The notes beneath the pieces were generated by a model. That model was given only the letters and a program-made list of their open reading frames with translations. It searched no databases and was not told the origin of the DNA. Positions 1 to 12,390 of a DNA stretch of 64,000 nt are shown one piece after another. Both the position numbers and the translations under genes were made by a program. The stretch lies in assembly GCA_021815405.1 (NCBI GenBank), contig JAKAGV010000001.1:62001-126000 (forward strand). Direction: 5' to 3'. The DNA is from Bacteroidota bacterium (lineage in GTDB: Bacteria; Bacteroidota; Ignavibacteria; Ignavibacteriales; Ignavibacteriaceae). Position 1 is the first letter of the stretch. Each line of letters starts with the position of its first letter.

Positions 1-809
1 TCAAGAACCGGATTTTGCATTGCACGAAGCGGCAGATAAGAATACAACAATGCAAGAACAGGAATAAAAACTACGAACATCAGCGCAATTCTTTGGAAGC
101 TTTTTTTGTTAAATCCATATTTAGTGAAATACAGATATGCAACACCGGGAATTACATAAAGTGTTGTCATGTGGTTGGAAAATCCAAGCGCGAGGAAAAA
201 AGCAAACACCATCCATGGATTGAAGAATTTAATTTTTGCCGGATTGTCTTTACTAAGATATGCCTTGATTAGGAAAAGAATAATCAGACAAAACAAAAAT
301 AACTGGAGCGAATAAACTTCAACAGACGTACCTTGCATCCAGAAAGTTTTATCGAAGGCTAAAATCAATCCGCCAAAAACGGCTCCGAGATATTTTTTTA
401 ATTCAGGAATTTCAAATTTACCATTGTCAGGCTTAGGTATTTCTGTTTTCTTCTTACCTTTAGATTGCGGCTTGGATTGGAGATGAAGTTTTTCGGTCTC
501 AAATTCTTTGATATTATCAAGAACTAATTTTGCCGTATAAACAAAAATCATAACGGCTAAAGAACACCAGATAGCCGTAAGTAAATTCAACTGATAAATT
601 TTTGAAAGCGGCAATGGAATCAAATAGAATAAATGTCCCAGCATTGTAAACAGCGGATAACCTGTCGGATGCGCAATTCCCAAAGTTGCCTGGACAGTTG
701 ATAACTCTCCCGCATCGATCTCCACAACCGACGGTGCCAGAGTGGTGAGATAAATTAAAAAGACAAATATTCCGGTTAGAACAGCATAATACTTTTTTAG
801 AAACTTCAA
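1..809 (-). CDS. DUF2723-family multispanning membrane protein, partial (C-terminus outside window)
   Basis: Reading the minus strand from a TTG at 807-809 gives an open frame of 269 codons that runs off the window edge. AAGG lies about 7 nt before the TTG, and the start is 2 bp after the glnE stop, so the two are probably co-transcribed. The protein begins with a hydrophobic segment followed by APSVVEIDAGELSTVQATLG and AHPTGYPLFTMLGHLF, the N-terminal pattern of DUF2723 (glycosyltransferase-like, GT-C fold) proteins of Bacteroidota, which are thought to act on lipid-linked sugars in the inner membrane. Several more membrane segments follow, separated by a Lys-rich loop near residue 115. No ATG start is available near the N-terminus. 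The family call is good; the substrate is unknown. Confidence 0.75.
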   Translation of the reverse strand, partial: MKFLKKYYAVLTGIFVFLIYLTTLAPSVVEIDAGELSTVQATLGIAHPTGYPLFTMLGHLFYLIPLPLSKIYQLNLLTAIWCSLAVMIFVYTAKLVLDNIKEFETEKLHLQSKPQSKGKKKTEIPKPDNGKFEIPELKKYLGAVFGGLILAFDKTFWMQGTSVEVYSLQLFLFCLIILFLIKAYLSKDNPAKIKFFNPWMVFAFFLALGFSNHMTTLYVIPGVAYLYFTKYGFNKKSFQRIALMFVVFIPVLALLYSYLPLRAMQNPVL

Positions 810-811
810 CT

Positions 812-3631
812 TTAACCTTCAAGATATTTTATGAAAGCAGCCTGATTAGATTTGATAACTTCCGATAATTTTTTTTGGAATAATCCTACAGATTTGTATC
901 CTATTTTTTTTGCAATTGGCAGCAGCCTTTCTTCGCTCAATGGAATTGAGATTGATGAACTGTTAAAAATGTTTTGATTCGTCATTTCAAAATTTTTAAG
1001 AAAATTAAAATTATCCTTAAGTCCTTGCAAATCGTCAAATATTCTGTCCTGCATAGTCAACCTGGAAATAATATCGTCAATTCGTTTACCTCTAAAACTC
1101 AAAAATAAACTTTTGTTCGATAAAAGAATAAACTGGATAATAAATTCAATGTCACTCAGACCGCCCCGGCTCTTTTTTATACTGAAGCTTTTGATTGTAG
1201 TAGGAGAAACTTGAGGATAAAGTTTTATTCTCATCTCCTTGATGTCAGTTTGTAATTTCTTTGGATCCGAAATTGAAATTCTATTTCTAATAGATTTATT
1301 CAATTTGTTAAATATTTTCTTATCTCCGGTAATAAAATTTAACTTGGTAAAAGCCTGCAGTTCCCAGGTTCTAGCGCGATGTAAAATGTAATCATTATAA
1401 TTTTCAGTATCCCAGGATAGATTGCTGCTCTTGCCTTCCGGACGGAGCCTGCAATCAACTTCAAACGGCTTAAGTTCTTCTTTAAGTTTCAGAAGAAGCT
1501 TCTGGAAATATTTTTGAACATCAGGAATTGAGTTGATATTATTCACTACAAAAATCAAATCGATGTCTGACTTAAATGTTAATTCGCCTGAACCGAAACT
1601 TCCCATTGCGGCAATCATGTAACCGAATTTATTTAATTTAGCCGGCAGCACTTTTTCTGCTAATCGTTTTATAGAACTGGAAAAATAATTTTTTAAGAAT
1701 TTTGACACTGTCTTTGAAGTAATTAAATCAAGAGTAAATTGCATTGCAGTAATAAATAAAATAGTCTTCGTTTGCAGCTTTTCGAGGCTTTTGCTATTTA
1801 GCTTTTCAAAGGCTTTTTGTGTTAGGAAGTATTCTCTCAAATCATGATCTTCCGCAAAGAGATCAATTGATAGTTGAGAGAACTCCGAAAGTTTTAAGAA
1901 AGCATTAAACAATTTCTTGTCCTGAAATTCTTTGTACCAGACAGATGGCAGTGAAGAATTACGGATTACTCTAACAAAGTTCTGAAGTACTTGATCCGAA
2001 TTTGTAGATTCTCTCAAATAGTCCATCATGAGCGGTTCAATTTTAGCAAAACTATCTGAGCATGATTTATCGAATTGTTTTTGTCCCAGCAGCCCTTTCC
2101 CTTCACGCAGGAATTGTAAATTAGATGCGGCTTTTGTCTTGTTTTTAAATTTAATTTCGGCAGTGGTTTCCAGCTTTTTAGCAGAAGAAGATTTTGTCCC
2201 CATAATAGAGTTATAAATTTTCAAGACAGACTTTCGATATTCAAATACTTTCTGCCTAAACTCAGATGGATTTTTAAAACCTAAATAGGCACTTAGTTTT
2301 TCCAACATCTCACCTTCGAAAGGAATAGTATGTGTCTGCGAATCGTTCATCAATTGGAGGAAGTGTTCAATTCGACGGTAAAAAATGTACGAATCTGTGA
2401 GTATAGAATATTCTAAATCAGAAATTAATCCGGTGCCGTATAATTTTCCAATTGCCTCGAGAGTATTCGGTGTTCTTAAAGAATGATTCCTGCCCCCATT
2501 TATTAGTTGTAATGCTTGTATTGAAAATTCGATATCGCGGATACCGCCGGGTTTTAATTTAATATTTTCTTCATCGCTAAGATTTTTTTCTATGTTAGCT
2601 TTCAGCTTATTAATTTGTTCTACCGGCGAAACGGCAAAAGAAAGCGGATAGACAAATGATTTGATGTAGCTTTCAAAACTATCGTACAGCGATTTACAGC
2701 CGGCACAAAAATTCATTTTGATAAGCATCTGCCGTTCCCAATCTTCGCCTCGGCTTTCGTAATAATTCAGATATTCCGGAAGCGACCTGCACAATGGAGA
2801 ATTCCTTCCGTCAGGTCTAAGCCGAAAATCAACACGGTAAATATATCCCGCGCTAGAAATTGAAGAAGCGCTTTCAATGAATAGATATATTACTTCAGTT
2901 AGAAATTCGCTGTAAAGCTTTTTATTTGGAAGAACTTTTTCTTCATTAAAAAAAATGATCAGGTCTATGTCGGAGCTGTAGTTCAATTCGTTTCCTCCGA
3001 GTTTACCAAGGGATATTAAACAATATTTACAGTCCAAATTTTTTAATGAATATTTTTCAGAAACTTCCGTGTAGCTAATTAAAAAAAGCTCAGCAGTAAT
3101 AGCATTTGCCAATGCAGACAACTCAGCGGTTATTTCGGTTAAGGATGATTTTCCTAAAATGTCTTTGACGCCAATTCTTAACATCTCTTTACGTTTTAGG
3201 ATTCTCAGAGAATTTACTTTTGCAGAGTATGATTTGAAGTTAGAAATTGTATCATTAAGCTTAAGTGCAAGCTTATCTTGATCAATCTTTGCATCAAGCG
3301 TGGATGGATTTACAATCCAATAAAAATATTCCGGATTTCTCACAAGGATATCTGAAAGATAGTTGCTGTTAGAAGCTATTGAAACCAGTATTTCAACATA
3401 ATGAGGAAATTTAAGACATTCATTTAGGAAAGTTGCTTTATCAAACATACCAAGAATTATTCTAAGCAAATTCGATTCGGAGCTGAAGGAGAAAAACCTC
3501 CCGGATATTTCAGATTCGAACAGGCGGATAACCTCATCAAAGGTTTCGGGCAAAATGTATCCCGCAGTTTGCTCGAAAATTTTTCGGATAAATTCCTGAG
3601 AAAGCTTATAATTTTTCTTTAAGTGAACCAC
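812..3631 (-). CDS. glnE: Glutamine synthetase adenylyltransferase / adenylyl-removing enzyme
   Basis: Bifunctional enzyme that adds or removes AMP on glutamine synthetase in response to PII. The 939-residue length matches GlnE (about 946 in E. coli). It has the expected two nucleotidyltransferase halves: GKLGGNELNYSSDIDL at about 209-224, followed by RLRPDG and WERQMLIKM, and a second copy, MGSFGSGELTFKSDIDLIFV, at about 676-695 followed by CRLRPEGKSS. Each half also has its helical GGIRDIEF or GGLSDIEF signature. The start is GTG at 3629-3631 with no clear Shine-Dalgarno. It is divergent from secA, and the PII gene lies just beyond secA, so both parts of the glutamine synthetase control circuit are close together. 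No GlnD uridylyltransferase is seen in the window. Confidence 0.93.
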   Translation of the reverse strand: MVHLKKNYKLSQEFIRKIFEQTAGYILPETFDEVIRLFESEISGRFFSFSSESNLLRIILGMFDKATFLNECLKFPHYVEILVSIASNSNYLSDILVRNPEYFYWIVNPSTLDAKIDQDKLALKLNDTISNFKSYSAKVNSLRILKRKEMLRIGVKDILGKSSLTEITAELSALANAITAELFLISYTEVSEKYSLKNLDCKYCLISLGKLGGNELNYSSDIDLIIFFNEEKVLPNKKLYSEFLTEVIYLFIESASSISSAGYIYRVDFRLRPDGRNSPLCRSLPEYLNYYESRGEDWERQMLIKMNFCAGCKSLYDSFESYIKSFVYPLSFAVSPVEQINKLKANIEKNLSDEENIKLKPGGIRDIEFSIQALQLINGGRNHSLRTPNTLEAIGKLYGTGLISDLEYSILTDSYIFYRRIEHFLQLMNDSQTHTIPFEGEMLEKLSAYLGFKNPSEFRQKVFEYRKSVLKIYNSIMGTKSSSAKKLETTAEIKFKNKTKAASNLQFLREGKGLLGQKQFDKSCSDSFAKIEPLMMDYLRESTNSDQVLQNFVRVIRNSSLPSVWYKEFQDKKLFNAFLKLSEFSQLSIDLFAEDHDLREYFLTQKAFEKLNSKSLEKLQTKTILFITAMQFTLDLITSKTVSKFLKNYFSSSIKRLAEKVLPAKLNKFGYMIAAMGSFGSGELTFKSDIDLIFVVNNINSIPDVQKYFQKLLLKLKEELKPFEVDCRLRPEGKSSNLSWDTENYNDYILHRARTWELQAFTKLNFITGDKKIFNKLNKSIRNRISISDPKKLQTDIKEMRIKLYPQVSPTTIKSFSIKKSRGGLSDIEFIIQFILLSNKSLFLSFRGKRIDDIISRLTMQDRIFDDLQGLKDNFNFLKNFEMTNQNIFNSSSISIPLSEERLLPIAKKIGYKSVGLFQKKLSEVIKSNQAAFIKYLEG

Positions 3632-3782
3632 AACAGTTAAAATTTTAATTTCCGAACTTTAAACTAACATTAAATGACTGTAAATGGAAAATATAAAATT
3701 TGATGCCAATCTTCTTAAATTGCATTTCAGAGCTTCAATGGTTAATTTTGAACTCAATTATTCCAATGGAGATTCATTTTTA

Positions 3783-7186
<3,404 letters not shown>

Positions 7187-7231
7187 AATATTTTACCTTT
7201 AAATTATTTACAATCTTTAATAGCTTCTGTT

Positions 7232-9628
7232 ATGCAAATTAAATTTAATTTGATTTTAAGAAGGTTAATCGTTCTTGCCGTTCCTGCACTCTTGCTTTAC
7301 GGATGCGGTATATGGAATAACTTTACTACCTATTTTAATCTGTATTATGATACTACTGATTTATTCGGTCAAGTTCAGAAATCAATCGACGCACAAAAGC
7401 GGGATTTATTTTCTATTGAACCTGTAACACTTCCGCCTAGCTCTTCCGGACAGGTAACTAAAGTAATCGAAAAATGTTCTCAGATACTTCAGTTTCATGC
7501 ACAAAGCAGCTATGTTGATGATGCACTGTTTATAATTGGCAAGTGCTTTTATTATCAGACCGATTATCCGAAAGCGCTAAGAAAATTTGAAGAACTAATC
7601 GCTACTCAACCGAAGAGCAGCTTAGTGCTGGAAACAAAGTTTTGGATTGGCAAAACGCAGATGAGGATGAAAGAATATACTAACGCTTTGGCAACTCTTG
7701 AAGATGTTAGAGCAACTGCGGAGAAAGAAAATAAAAAGTCCATTCAACAAGATGTTCTAATCCAGGAAATAAAATATAGAATTTCGCAAAAAGATTATAA
7801 TAGAGCCATAACTCTTGCAGACAACTTATTAAAGGTGTCGGATGATAATACCATAAAAGCCGAAGTTGCCTATGAAATGGGAAAGCTTTATAATCTTGTC
7901 GGCGATCCCGATAACGCAATAAAATCTTTTGAAAAGGTAACCGATTATTCTCCGACTTACGGTACAGAATTTAATTCCTTAACTGAACTTGGAAAAACCT
8001 TACGGCAGAACAATGAAAACCAAAAGGCACTGGATATTTTTAACTCCATGAGCAGACAGCAAAAAAATCTTGACTCAATGGACGTTATTGATCTTCAAAA
8101 AGGATTAACACTGTTGAAAATGGACAAGACTAAAGATGCTCTCGATCAGTTCTTTTATGTAGATTCCTCCTTTGCAAGAACACCAAGTCAAGGATTGGCA
8201 AGCTATGAACTTGGAAGAGTTTTTCTTGACAAATACCGAAACTTTGATACAGCATATTACTATTATAACCGAGCGTCTTCTTCTGCCGCACCTCAACAAT
8301 ATCTTGATGATGCAAGAACAAAGGTCGGACTACTGACTAAGTATAAAGTATTATCTGGTGAGCTTCAAGATAATCGAAAAGAACTTAGTTATGCTCTCAA
8401 TCCGGATTTGTTTGTTAAAGATTCAATTGCTTTTGCAAATGAGGTTGCGCAGGAATTAGAACGTGCCAAGTACCAGGCTTATTTTGATTCGCTAAAAAGC
8501 GCCTTTGGCAAACAAAATTTTGATTCGCTTAAGGCATTAAGTGAAATACAGAAAGCGGACTCATTAAAGAAACTAGATTCTACACTTACTGCGGATTCGT
8601 TGAAAAGCCTGAATCCAAACCAACTTCAGAATCCGAATCAGACTCAGTTAAATAATCCGAATCAAAATCAACTTAATAATCCAAATCAACTGCTTAGACC
8701 AGGGCAAAACTTTCGTGGCAATAGTCTTCAAAATCGATACGCACAAAATGCTCCTCCGCCAACGGTTACTATGAAACCTCCGCAGCGCCCAACTCAACCG
8801 ATTGATACTCTGCAGAATTATGTGGTCAGATCAGAATTTGAACTTGGAAATTTACTATTTACGGAATTTAATTTACCAGACTCTGCATATAATTATTATA
8901 CCGACATATTAACTAATTATGCGGCAAGTCCGTACGAAGCGCGGGTTCTGTATGCTCTTGGAAGCTACTATCTCACAATGAATGATTCTGTGAAAGCAGA
9001 TAGTATTTTCAATGTTGTTTATAACAATTACAGGAATGAAAGCATTGTTAACGCAGCTGCAAACAAACTGCATAAACCGTTAGTGAATTTTGATTATGAT
9101 ACTGCACAGGTCATTTATTCTCAGGCAGAAGAGCAAATGATGAGGGCATCATACGACTCTTCGCTAACAGGTATGTATTCGATTTATAAAAATCATCCCA
9201 AATCAATTTACGCTGCTAAAGCTTTGTATGCTGCAGGCTGGATACTTGAGAATAACAAAAACATGAACGACTCTGCGGCAGTTGTTTACGATACTTTGAT
9301 AAAAGAATATCCACGTTCAATTTATGCGATGAATATTTCTCCGAAAATAAGTTATTATAATTCTGAAATTGAGCGTTTGAAACTAGCAAGGAAAGATTCA
9401 ATGCTTGCTATGTCAAAAACGAATCGCGATTCTTTGGCTGCTGATTCGCTTCAAAATATCCAAAAGAAATTAGCTAGCCTTGAAAACAGTATGCCCAATA
9501 AAATAAATCCAAACCAAGATGCCGGAAATAAACCCGGTGAAACAAATCCGGTTGCAATTACTAACAATACTGCAAGTGCGGATACTTTAATAAGGGTACG
9601 CAGGAAAGGTATGAACCTTATTAGATAA
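7232..9628 (+). CDS. Large TPR-repeat outer-membrane lipoprotein
   Basis: The 798-residue protein begins with a lipoprotein signal peptide whose lipobox is LLLYGC (Cys at about 25), followed by FTTYFNLYYDTTDLFGQVQ. Tandem TPR helices run from about 80 to 370 (for example YVDDALFIIGKCFYYQTDYP) and again from about 530 to 720. Between them is a low-complexity Asn/Pro/Gln linker around 465-500 made of NPNQ repeats, then a Pro-rich stretch. The N-terminus and DDALFIIGK pattern recall the SprE/PorW lipoproteins associated with type IX secretion in Bacteroidota; that assignment is inference, supported only by the sorting-domain protein at 59912-61042. It stands alone, 45 bp after glnB. Confidence 0.7.
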   Translation: MQIKFNLILRRLIVLAVPALLLYGCGIWNNFTTYFNLYYDTTDLFGQVQKSIDAQKRDLFSIEPVTLPPSSSGQVTKVIEKCSQILQFHAQSSYVDDALFIIGKCFYYQTDYPKALRKFEELIATQPKSSLVLETKFWIGKTQMRMKEYTNALATLEDVRATAEKENKKSIQQDVLIQEIKYRISQKDYNRAITLADNLLKVSDDNTIKAEVAYEMGKLYNLVGDPDNAIKSFEKVTDYSPTYGTEFNSLTELGKTLRQNNENQKALDIFNSMSRQQKNLDSMDVIDLQKGLTLLKMDKTKDALDQFFYVDSSFARTPSQGLASYELGRVFLDKYRNFDTAYYYYNRASSSAAPQQYLDDARTKVGLLTKYKVLSGELQDNRKELSYALNPDLFVKDSIAFANEVAQELERAKYQAYFDSLKSAFGKQNFDSLKALSEIQKADSLKKLDSTLTADSLKSLNPNQLQNPNQTQLNNPNQNQLNNPNQLLRPGQNFRGNSLQNRYAQNAPPPTVTMKPPQRPTQPIDTLQNYVVRSEFELGNLLFTEFNLPDSAYNYYTDILTNYAASPYEARVLYALGSYYLTMNDSVKADSIFNVVYNNYRNESIVNAAANKLHKPLVNFDYDTAQVIYSQAEEQMMRASYDSSLTGMYSIYKNHPKSIYAAKALYAAGWILENNKNMNDSAAVVYDTLIKEYPRSIYAMNISPKISYYNSEIERLKLARKDSMLAMSKTNRDSLAADSLQNIQKKLASLENSMPNKINPNQDAGNKPGETNPVAITNNTASADTLIRVRRKGMNLIR

Positions 9629-9695
9629 CTCAACCGATTCTCTTAAAGAGATAAGTTAAACTTTATTAGCAGATATTTGGTTATTTTCTTATTAA

Positions 9696-9817
9696 CTTAC
9701 GTTACGCACAATTAAAGATCTAATTTACTTTGTCATTCCGAACTTGATTCGGAATCTCATTTTTCAGCATTTTTGGGATGCTGAATCAAGTTCAGCATGA
9801 CATAGGCGTAACGTGAG
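9696..9817. mobile_element. MITE-like palindromic element with 7-bp flanking repeat
   Basis: A 122-bp non-coding element. Its ends are CTTACGTTACGC and GCGTAACGTGAG, inverted repeats matching at 11 of 12 positions. TTATTAA flanks it directly on both sides (9689-9695 and 9818-9824), as expected for a target-site duplication. Inside, 9731-9759 and 9777-9802 form a second, longer inverted repeat whose arms are themselves palindromes (TTCCGAACTTGATTCGGAA and GCTGAATCAAGTTCAGC). No transposase is encoded, so it would depend on one elsewhere. The GTCATTCC core resembles the one at 47620-47690. Confidence 0.65.
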
Positions 9818-9873
9818 TTATTAAATATTTTAGGATGTTATCAGTTAAAAAGTTTTTTAAGGTGATAATATAA

Positions 9874-10626
9874 ATGTCGATTTCACAGCTCCGGGAAAAT
9901 GAATTAGCCTGGATTGCAGACAAGGTTATTTCTTATACAAAACAAAGAAAACTACAGAGCCTACTTTTATATATAATATTCATCGTTTATTTCTCTATTC
10001 CATCTTTTGAAATCCCGTTACTTCAATATAATCATACCAGAATAACTTCATTAATGGAGGAGCGTGCAATAGAGCATGACTTGATTTACTATCCCAGAGA
10101 ATCTTGGATAAACATTGATAAAGTAAATCCAAATTTACTCAGGGCTATCTTGTCGATGGAAGATGATGCATTTTTCTTTCACAAAGGAATAGATTGGAGA
10201 CAGCTCGATATTTCGCTTAAAGAGAATAAAAGAAGAAAGAAAATAATGCGTGGCGGCAGCACTATCACAATGCAGCTTGCAAAAAACCTTTATTTTACAA
10301 CTGAGAGAAATATAATCAGAAAAGCAAAAGAGATACTTGTAACGTTCCGGCTTGAAAAGGAGCTTCCGAAGAAAGCAATATTGGAAAATTATGTTAACCT
10401 GATTGAATGGGGTAACGGTATCTTCGGAATTAAGGATGCAGCGGAAGCATACTTCAAAACAAGCCCGTTAAAACTTACTACACCGGAATGTGCCAGGCTT
10501 GCAGCGGTTATTCCTTCACCGCTTGAGCATAAGCCGAATACAAATTCCGGTTATGTTATAAGGCGTTCGGGCATAGCGCTTGCAAGATTGAACAATGTAA
10601 TTTTATTCCCTAAACAAGAACCATGA
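9874..10626 (+). CDS. mtgA: Monofunctional biosynthetic peptidoglycan transglycosylase
   Basis: GT51 glycosyltransferase that polymerises lipid II into glycan strands. The 250-residue protein has one N-terminal membrane anchor (about 28-47) and the GT51 motifs in order: MEDDAFFFHKG with the catalytic Glu, RGGSTITMQLAKNL, the RKAKEILVTFRLE helix and ILENYVN. There is no transpeptidase domain, which separates it from bifunctional PBP1-type enzymes. The next gene starts inside its stop codon (ATGA at 10623), so the pair is translationally coupled. The gene lies just downstream of the MITE-like element, which may have affected its promoter. Confidence 0.9.
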   Translation: MSISQLRENELAWIADKVISYTKQRKLQSLLLYIIFIVYFSIPSFEIPLLQYNHTRITSLMEERAIEHDLIYYPRESWINIDKVNPNLLRAILSMEDDAFFFHKGIDWRQLDISLKENKRRKKIMRGGSTITMQLAKNLYFTTERNIIRKAKEILVTFRLEKELPKKAILENYVNLIEWGNGIFGIKDAAEAYFKTSPLKLTTPECARLAAVIPSPLEHKPNTNSGYVIRRSGIALARLNNVILFPKQEP

Positions 10627-11279
10627 AACGAAATGATCTTAAAGAATTAATTGAAGATGGGGAAAATGTTCACTGCGAATTTAAAAGGAAATTTTCTTCA
10701 CATGAAAAGATTGCGCGTGAGATGATTGCATTTGCAAATACAAAAGGCGGATACCTTCTTATCGGTGTGGATGACAATAAAGATATTGTTGGTGTTGAAA
10801 GCGAGAAATCAGAATCGGAGCTGATTAAGGATGTAGCCCAAAATTTTTGCGAACCGCCTCTTGATTTCAGTATTGATTACATGGATATGCACGGCAAAGA
10901 AGTTGTTATTGTTGAAGTCCCGGAATCGAATAAGAAGCCGCACCGTCTTCAAGATTATAAGAATGAATTCGATATCAACAATGCCGTTGTTACAATCAGA
11001 GTGAAGGATAAGAGTGTTCAGGCGAGTAAAGAAATGGTTAGAATATTACGGGCTCAGACAAATAATCTTCAATTAAAAAATTACTCGCCGGGACCGGAAG
11101 AAAAATTTGTCTTCAATTATCTTGCAAACCATGAATTTATAACTGTGAAAGAATTAAGCAAAGCTATTAACATTTCTGATAGAAGAGCTTCGCGAACGCT
11201 GGTAAAGCTTGTTCGCGCCAACCTGCTGATGATTCATGTTAAAGACAACGGAGAAGAGTATTTTACCGGCATAGAATAA
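10623..11279 (+). CDS. AlbA_2 (Schlafen-type) domain protein with C-terminal winged helix
   Basis: A 218-residue putative nucleic-acid-binding regulator. Residues 5-125 form the AlbA_2/divergent AAA-4 domain, with ENVHCEFKRKFSSHEKI followed by AFANTKGGYLLIGVDD, the family hallmark. Residues 150-215 look like a winged helix (VKELSKAINISDRRASRTLV). Proteins of this layout are common as transcription regulators, but their targets are rarely known. It overlaps mtgA by 4 bp and is likely co-expressed with it. The long 21-bp repeat array begins 18 bp after its stop. The domain call is firm; the role is not. Confidence 0.8.
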   Translation: MKRNDLKELIEDGENVHCEFKRKFSSHEKIAREMIAFANTKGGYLLIGVDDNKDIVGVESEKSESELIKDVAQNFCEPPLDFSIDYMDMHGKEVVIVEVPESNKKPHRLQDYKNEFDINNAVVTIRVKDKSVQASKEMVRILRAQTNNLQLKNYSPGPEEKFVFNYLANHEFITVKELSKAINISDRRASRTLVKLVRANLLMIHVKDNGEEYFTGIE

Positions 11280-11297
11280 TTTTTATCATTTTTTCAG

Positions 11298-11801
11298 TGT
11301 TTGCACTTTCCGGTAATCCATTTAATTTGAAAGAATGGACAATCAAATTGAAAGGAAACTCATTTAATCTTGATAAAAACCCATCGAAGATTACTGAATG
11401 ACGATCGGGTTTTACCCGACGCACATCCGATGTTAATAGACGCACATCTGGTTTTTATGGAAATTCATCGGAAATTGCCGGAAACCCATCCGGTTTGATC
11501 AAATGCACATCCGGTTTGACCAGACGTACATCCGTTCTCGCTAAAATTCCATTTCGTTTTGATAGAAATCCATCTGTTTTGATCGGATGCACATCCAAAG
11601 TAAATAAACGCACATCCGATCTTAATGGAAAATTATCCGGAATAGCTGGAAACCGATCCCGTTTGATTAAATGAACATCCGTCTTGATCAAATACACATC
11701 TGTACTTATGGGAAATCAATCCGGTCTTACCGGATGTTCATTTCATCTTAAAGGAAGTCCACCCAGAGAACATGGAAGTCCGTTTAATATCAATTGAAAA
11801 A
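11298..11801. repeat. Array of 24 degenerate 21-bp units in perfect phase
   Basis: The stretch between the AlbA_2 gene and the SpoU gene divides exactly into 24 units of 21 bp with no insertion or deletion. Units diverge widely, but fixed columns recur: unit position 17 is A and position 16 a purine in all of the 23 units from 11319 on, position 10 is T in 22, position 2 is A in 22 and position 3 is T in 21. The rough consensus is CATCYGRTYTTANTRRAANNM. Read on the plus strand from unit position 3, the units give heptapeptides of the form (S/F)-x-L-x-(G/K/R)-N-(P/T/S), such as FALSGNP and SGLTRRT, interrupted by TGA codons in the units starting at 11382, 11655 and 11781. No start codon or ribosome site is evident. 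It may be a decayed repeat gene or a phased non-coding array. Confidence 0.85.
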
Positions 11802-11810
11802 GAATTAACA

Positions 11811-12368
11811 TTATCCTAAATCAAATATCTTTCTGAGTTCAAAGATTGCAATTCCGTATGCAACGGCAACATTAAGCGACTGCTTAATTCCATATTGAGG
11901 AATTTCGATTGAGAAGTCACAAAGATCTATCAGATCCTGGGAAACACCTGTAATCTCATTGCCGACAATTAAACAGAGAGGAAAGTCTTTAGGAGAAACA
12001 TCATAATAATTTTTACTTTTATTTGTAAGCTCAAGTGCGCATATTTTCATCCCATGTTCTTTCAATTTTAAGATAACTTCTTTAGGATCTTTTGCATATT
12101 CCCATTTAACGCTTTCAGTTGAGCCGAGTGCAGTCTTAAGAATTTCTTTTCTTCCATTACCCGAAGTATTATCGGGAGGATGCGGTGTATAACCGCAAAG
12201 ATAAAGCTTCTCTATCATGGCGCCGTCAGAAGTCCTAAAGATAGAACCAACATTATAATTACTTCTGATACTGTTTAGTAAAACCGTGACAGGAAGCTTT
12301 TTTACATTGTGGAGTGTATCGAGCGTACTTCTATTTAAAGCTATTTCATCATGAGAAAGCTTTTTCAT
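11811..12368 (-). CDS. SpoU/TrmH-family RNA 2'-O-methyltransferase
   Basis: A SPOUT-fold methyltransferase of 185 residues, the short form without an N-terminal substrate-binding domain. The three SpoU motifs are present: NYNVGSIFRTSDG, CLIVGNEITGVS and IPQYGIKQSLNVAVAYGIAI, which form the SAM knot and dimer interface. The target is most likely the ribose of a tRNA or rRNA nucleotide; length and sequence do not tell which. It is followed after 22 bp on the same strand by sequence leading from rlmN, so rlmN and this gene probably form a small RNA-modification operon, with rlmN first. Confidence 0.85.
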   Translation of the reverse strand: MKKLSHDEIALNRSTLDTLHNVKKLPVTVLLNSIRSNYNVGSIFRTSDGAMIEKLYLCGYTPHPPDNTSGNGRKEILKTALGSTESVKWEYAKDPKEVILKLKEHGMKICALELTNKSKNYYDVSPKDFPLCLIVGNEITGVSQDLIDLCDFSIEIPQYGIKQSLNVAVAYGIAIFELRKIFDLG

Positions 12369-12390
12369 GAAAATAAAACAGCAAGAAATA

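Noticed and set aside
517-822. 101-residue minus-strand ORF
   Set aside because: It is out of frame with the hydrophobic DUF2723 frame starting at 809, which continues to the window edge.
3684-3782. SecA N-terminal extension
   Set aside because: The 33 residues are unlike SecA and a better start with GGAG lies at 3783.
11455-11697. 80-residue minus-strand protein in the repeat array
   Set aside because: Its DVHLIKP-like heptads arise from the 21-bp period; the frame meets stops on both sides and the most conserved column falls in a third codon position.
11298-11801. CRISPR array
   Set aside because: Units are contiguous and degenerate with no unique spacers of constant length; it is a tandem repeat.
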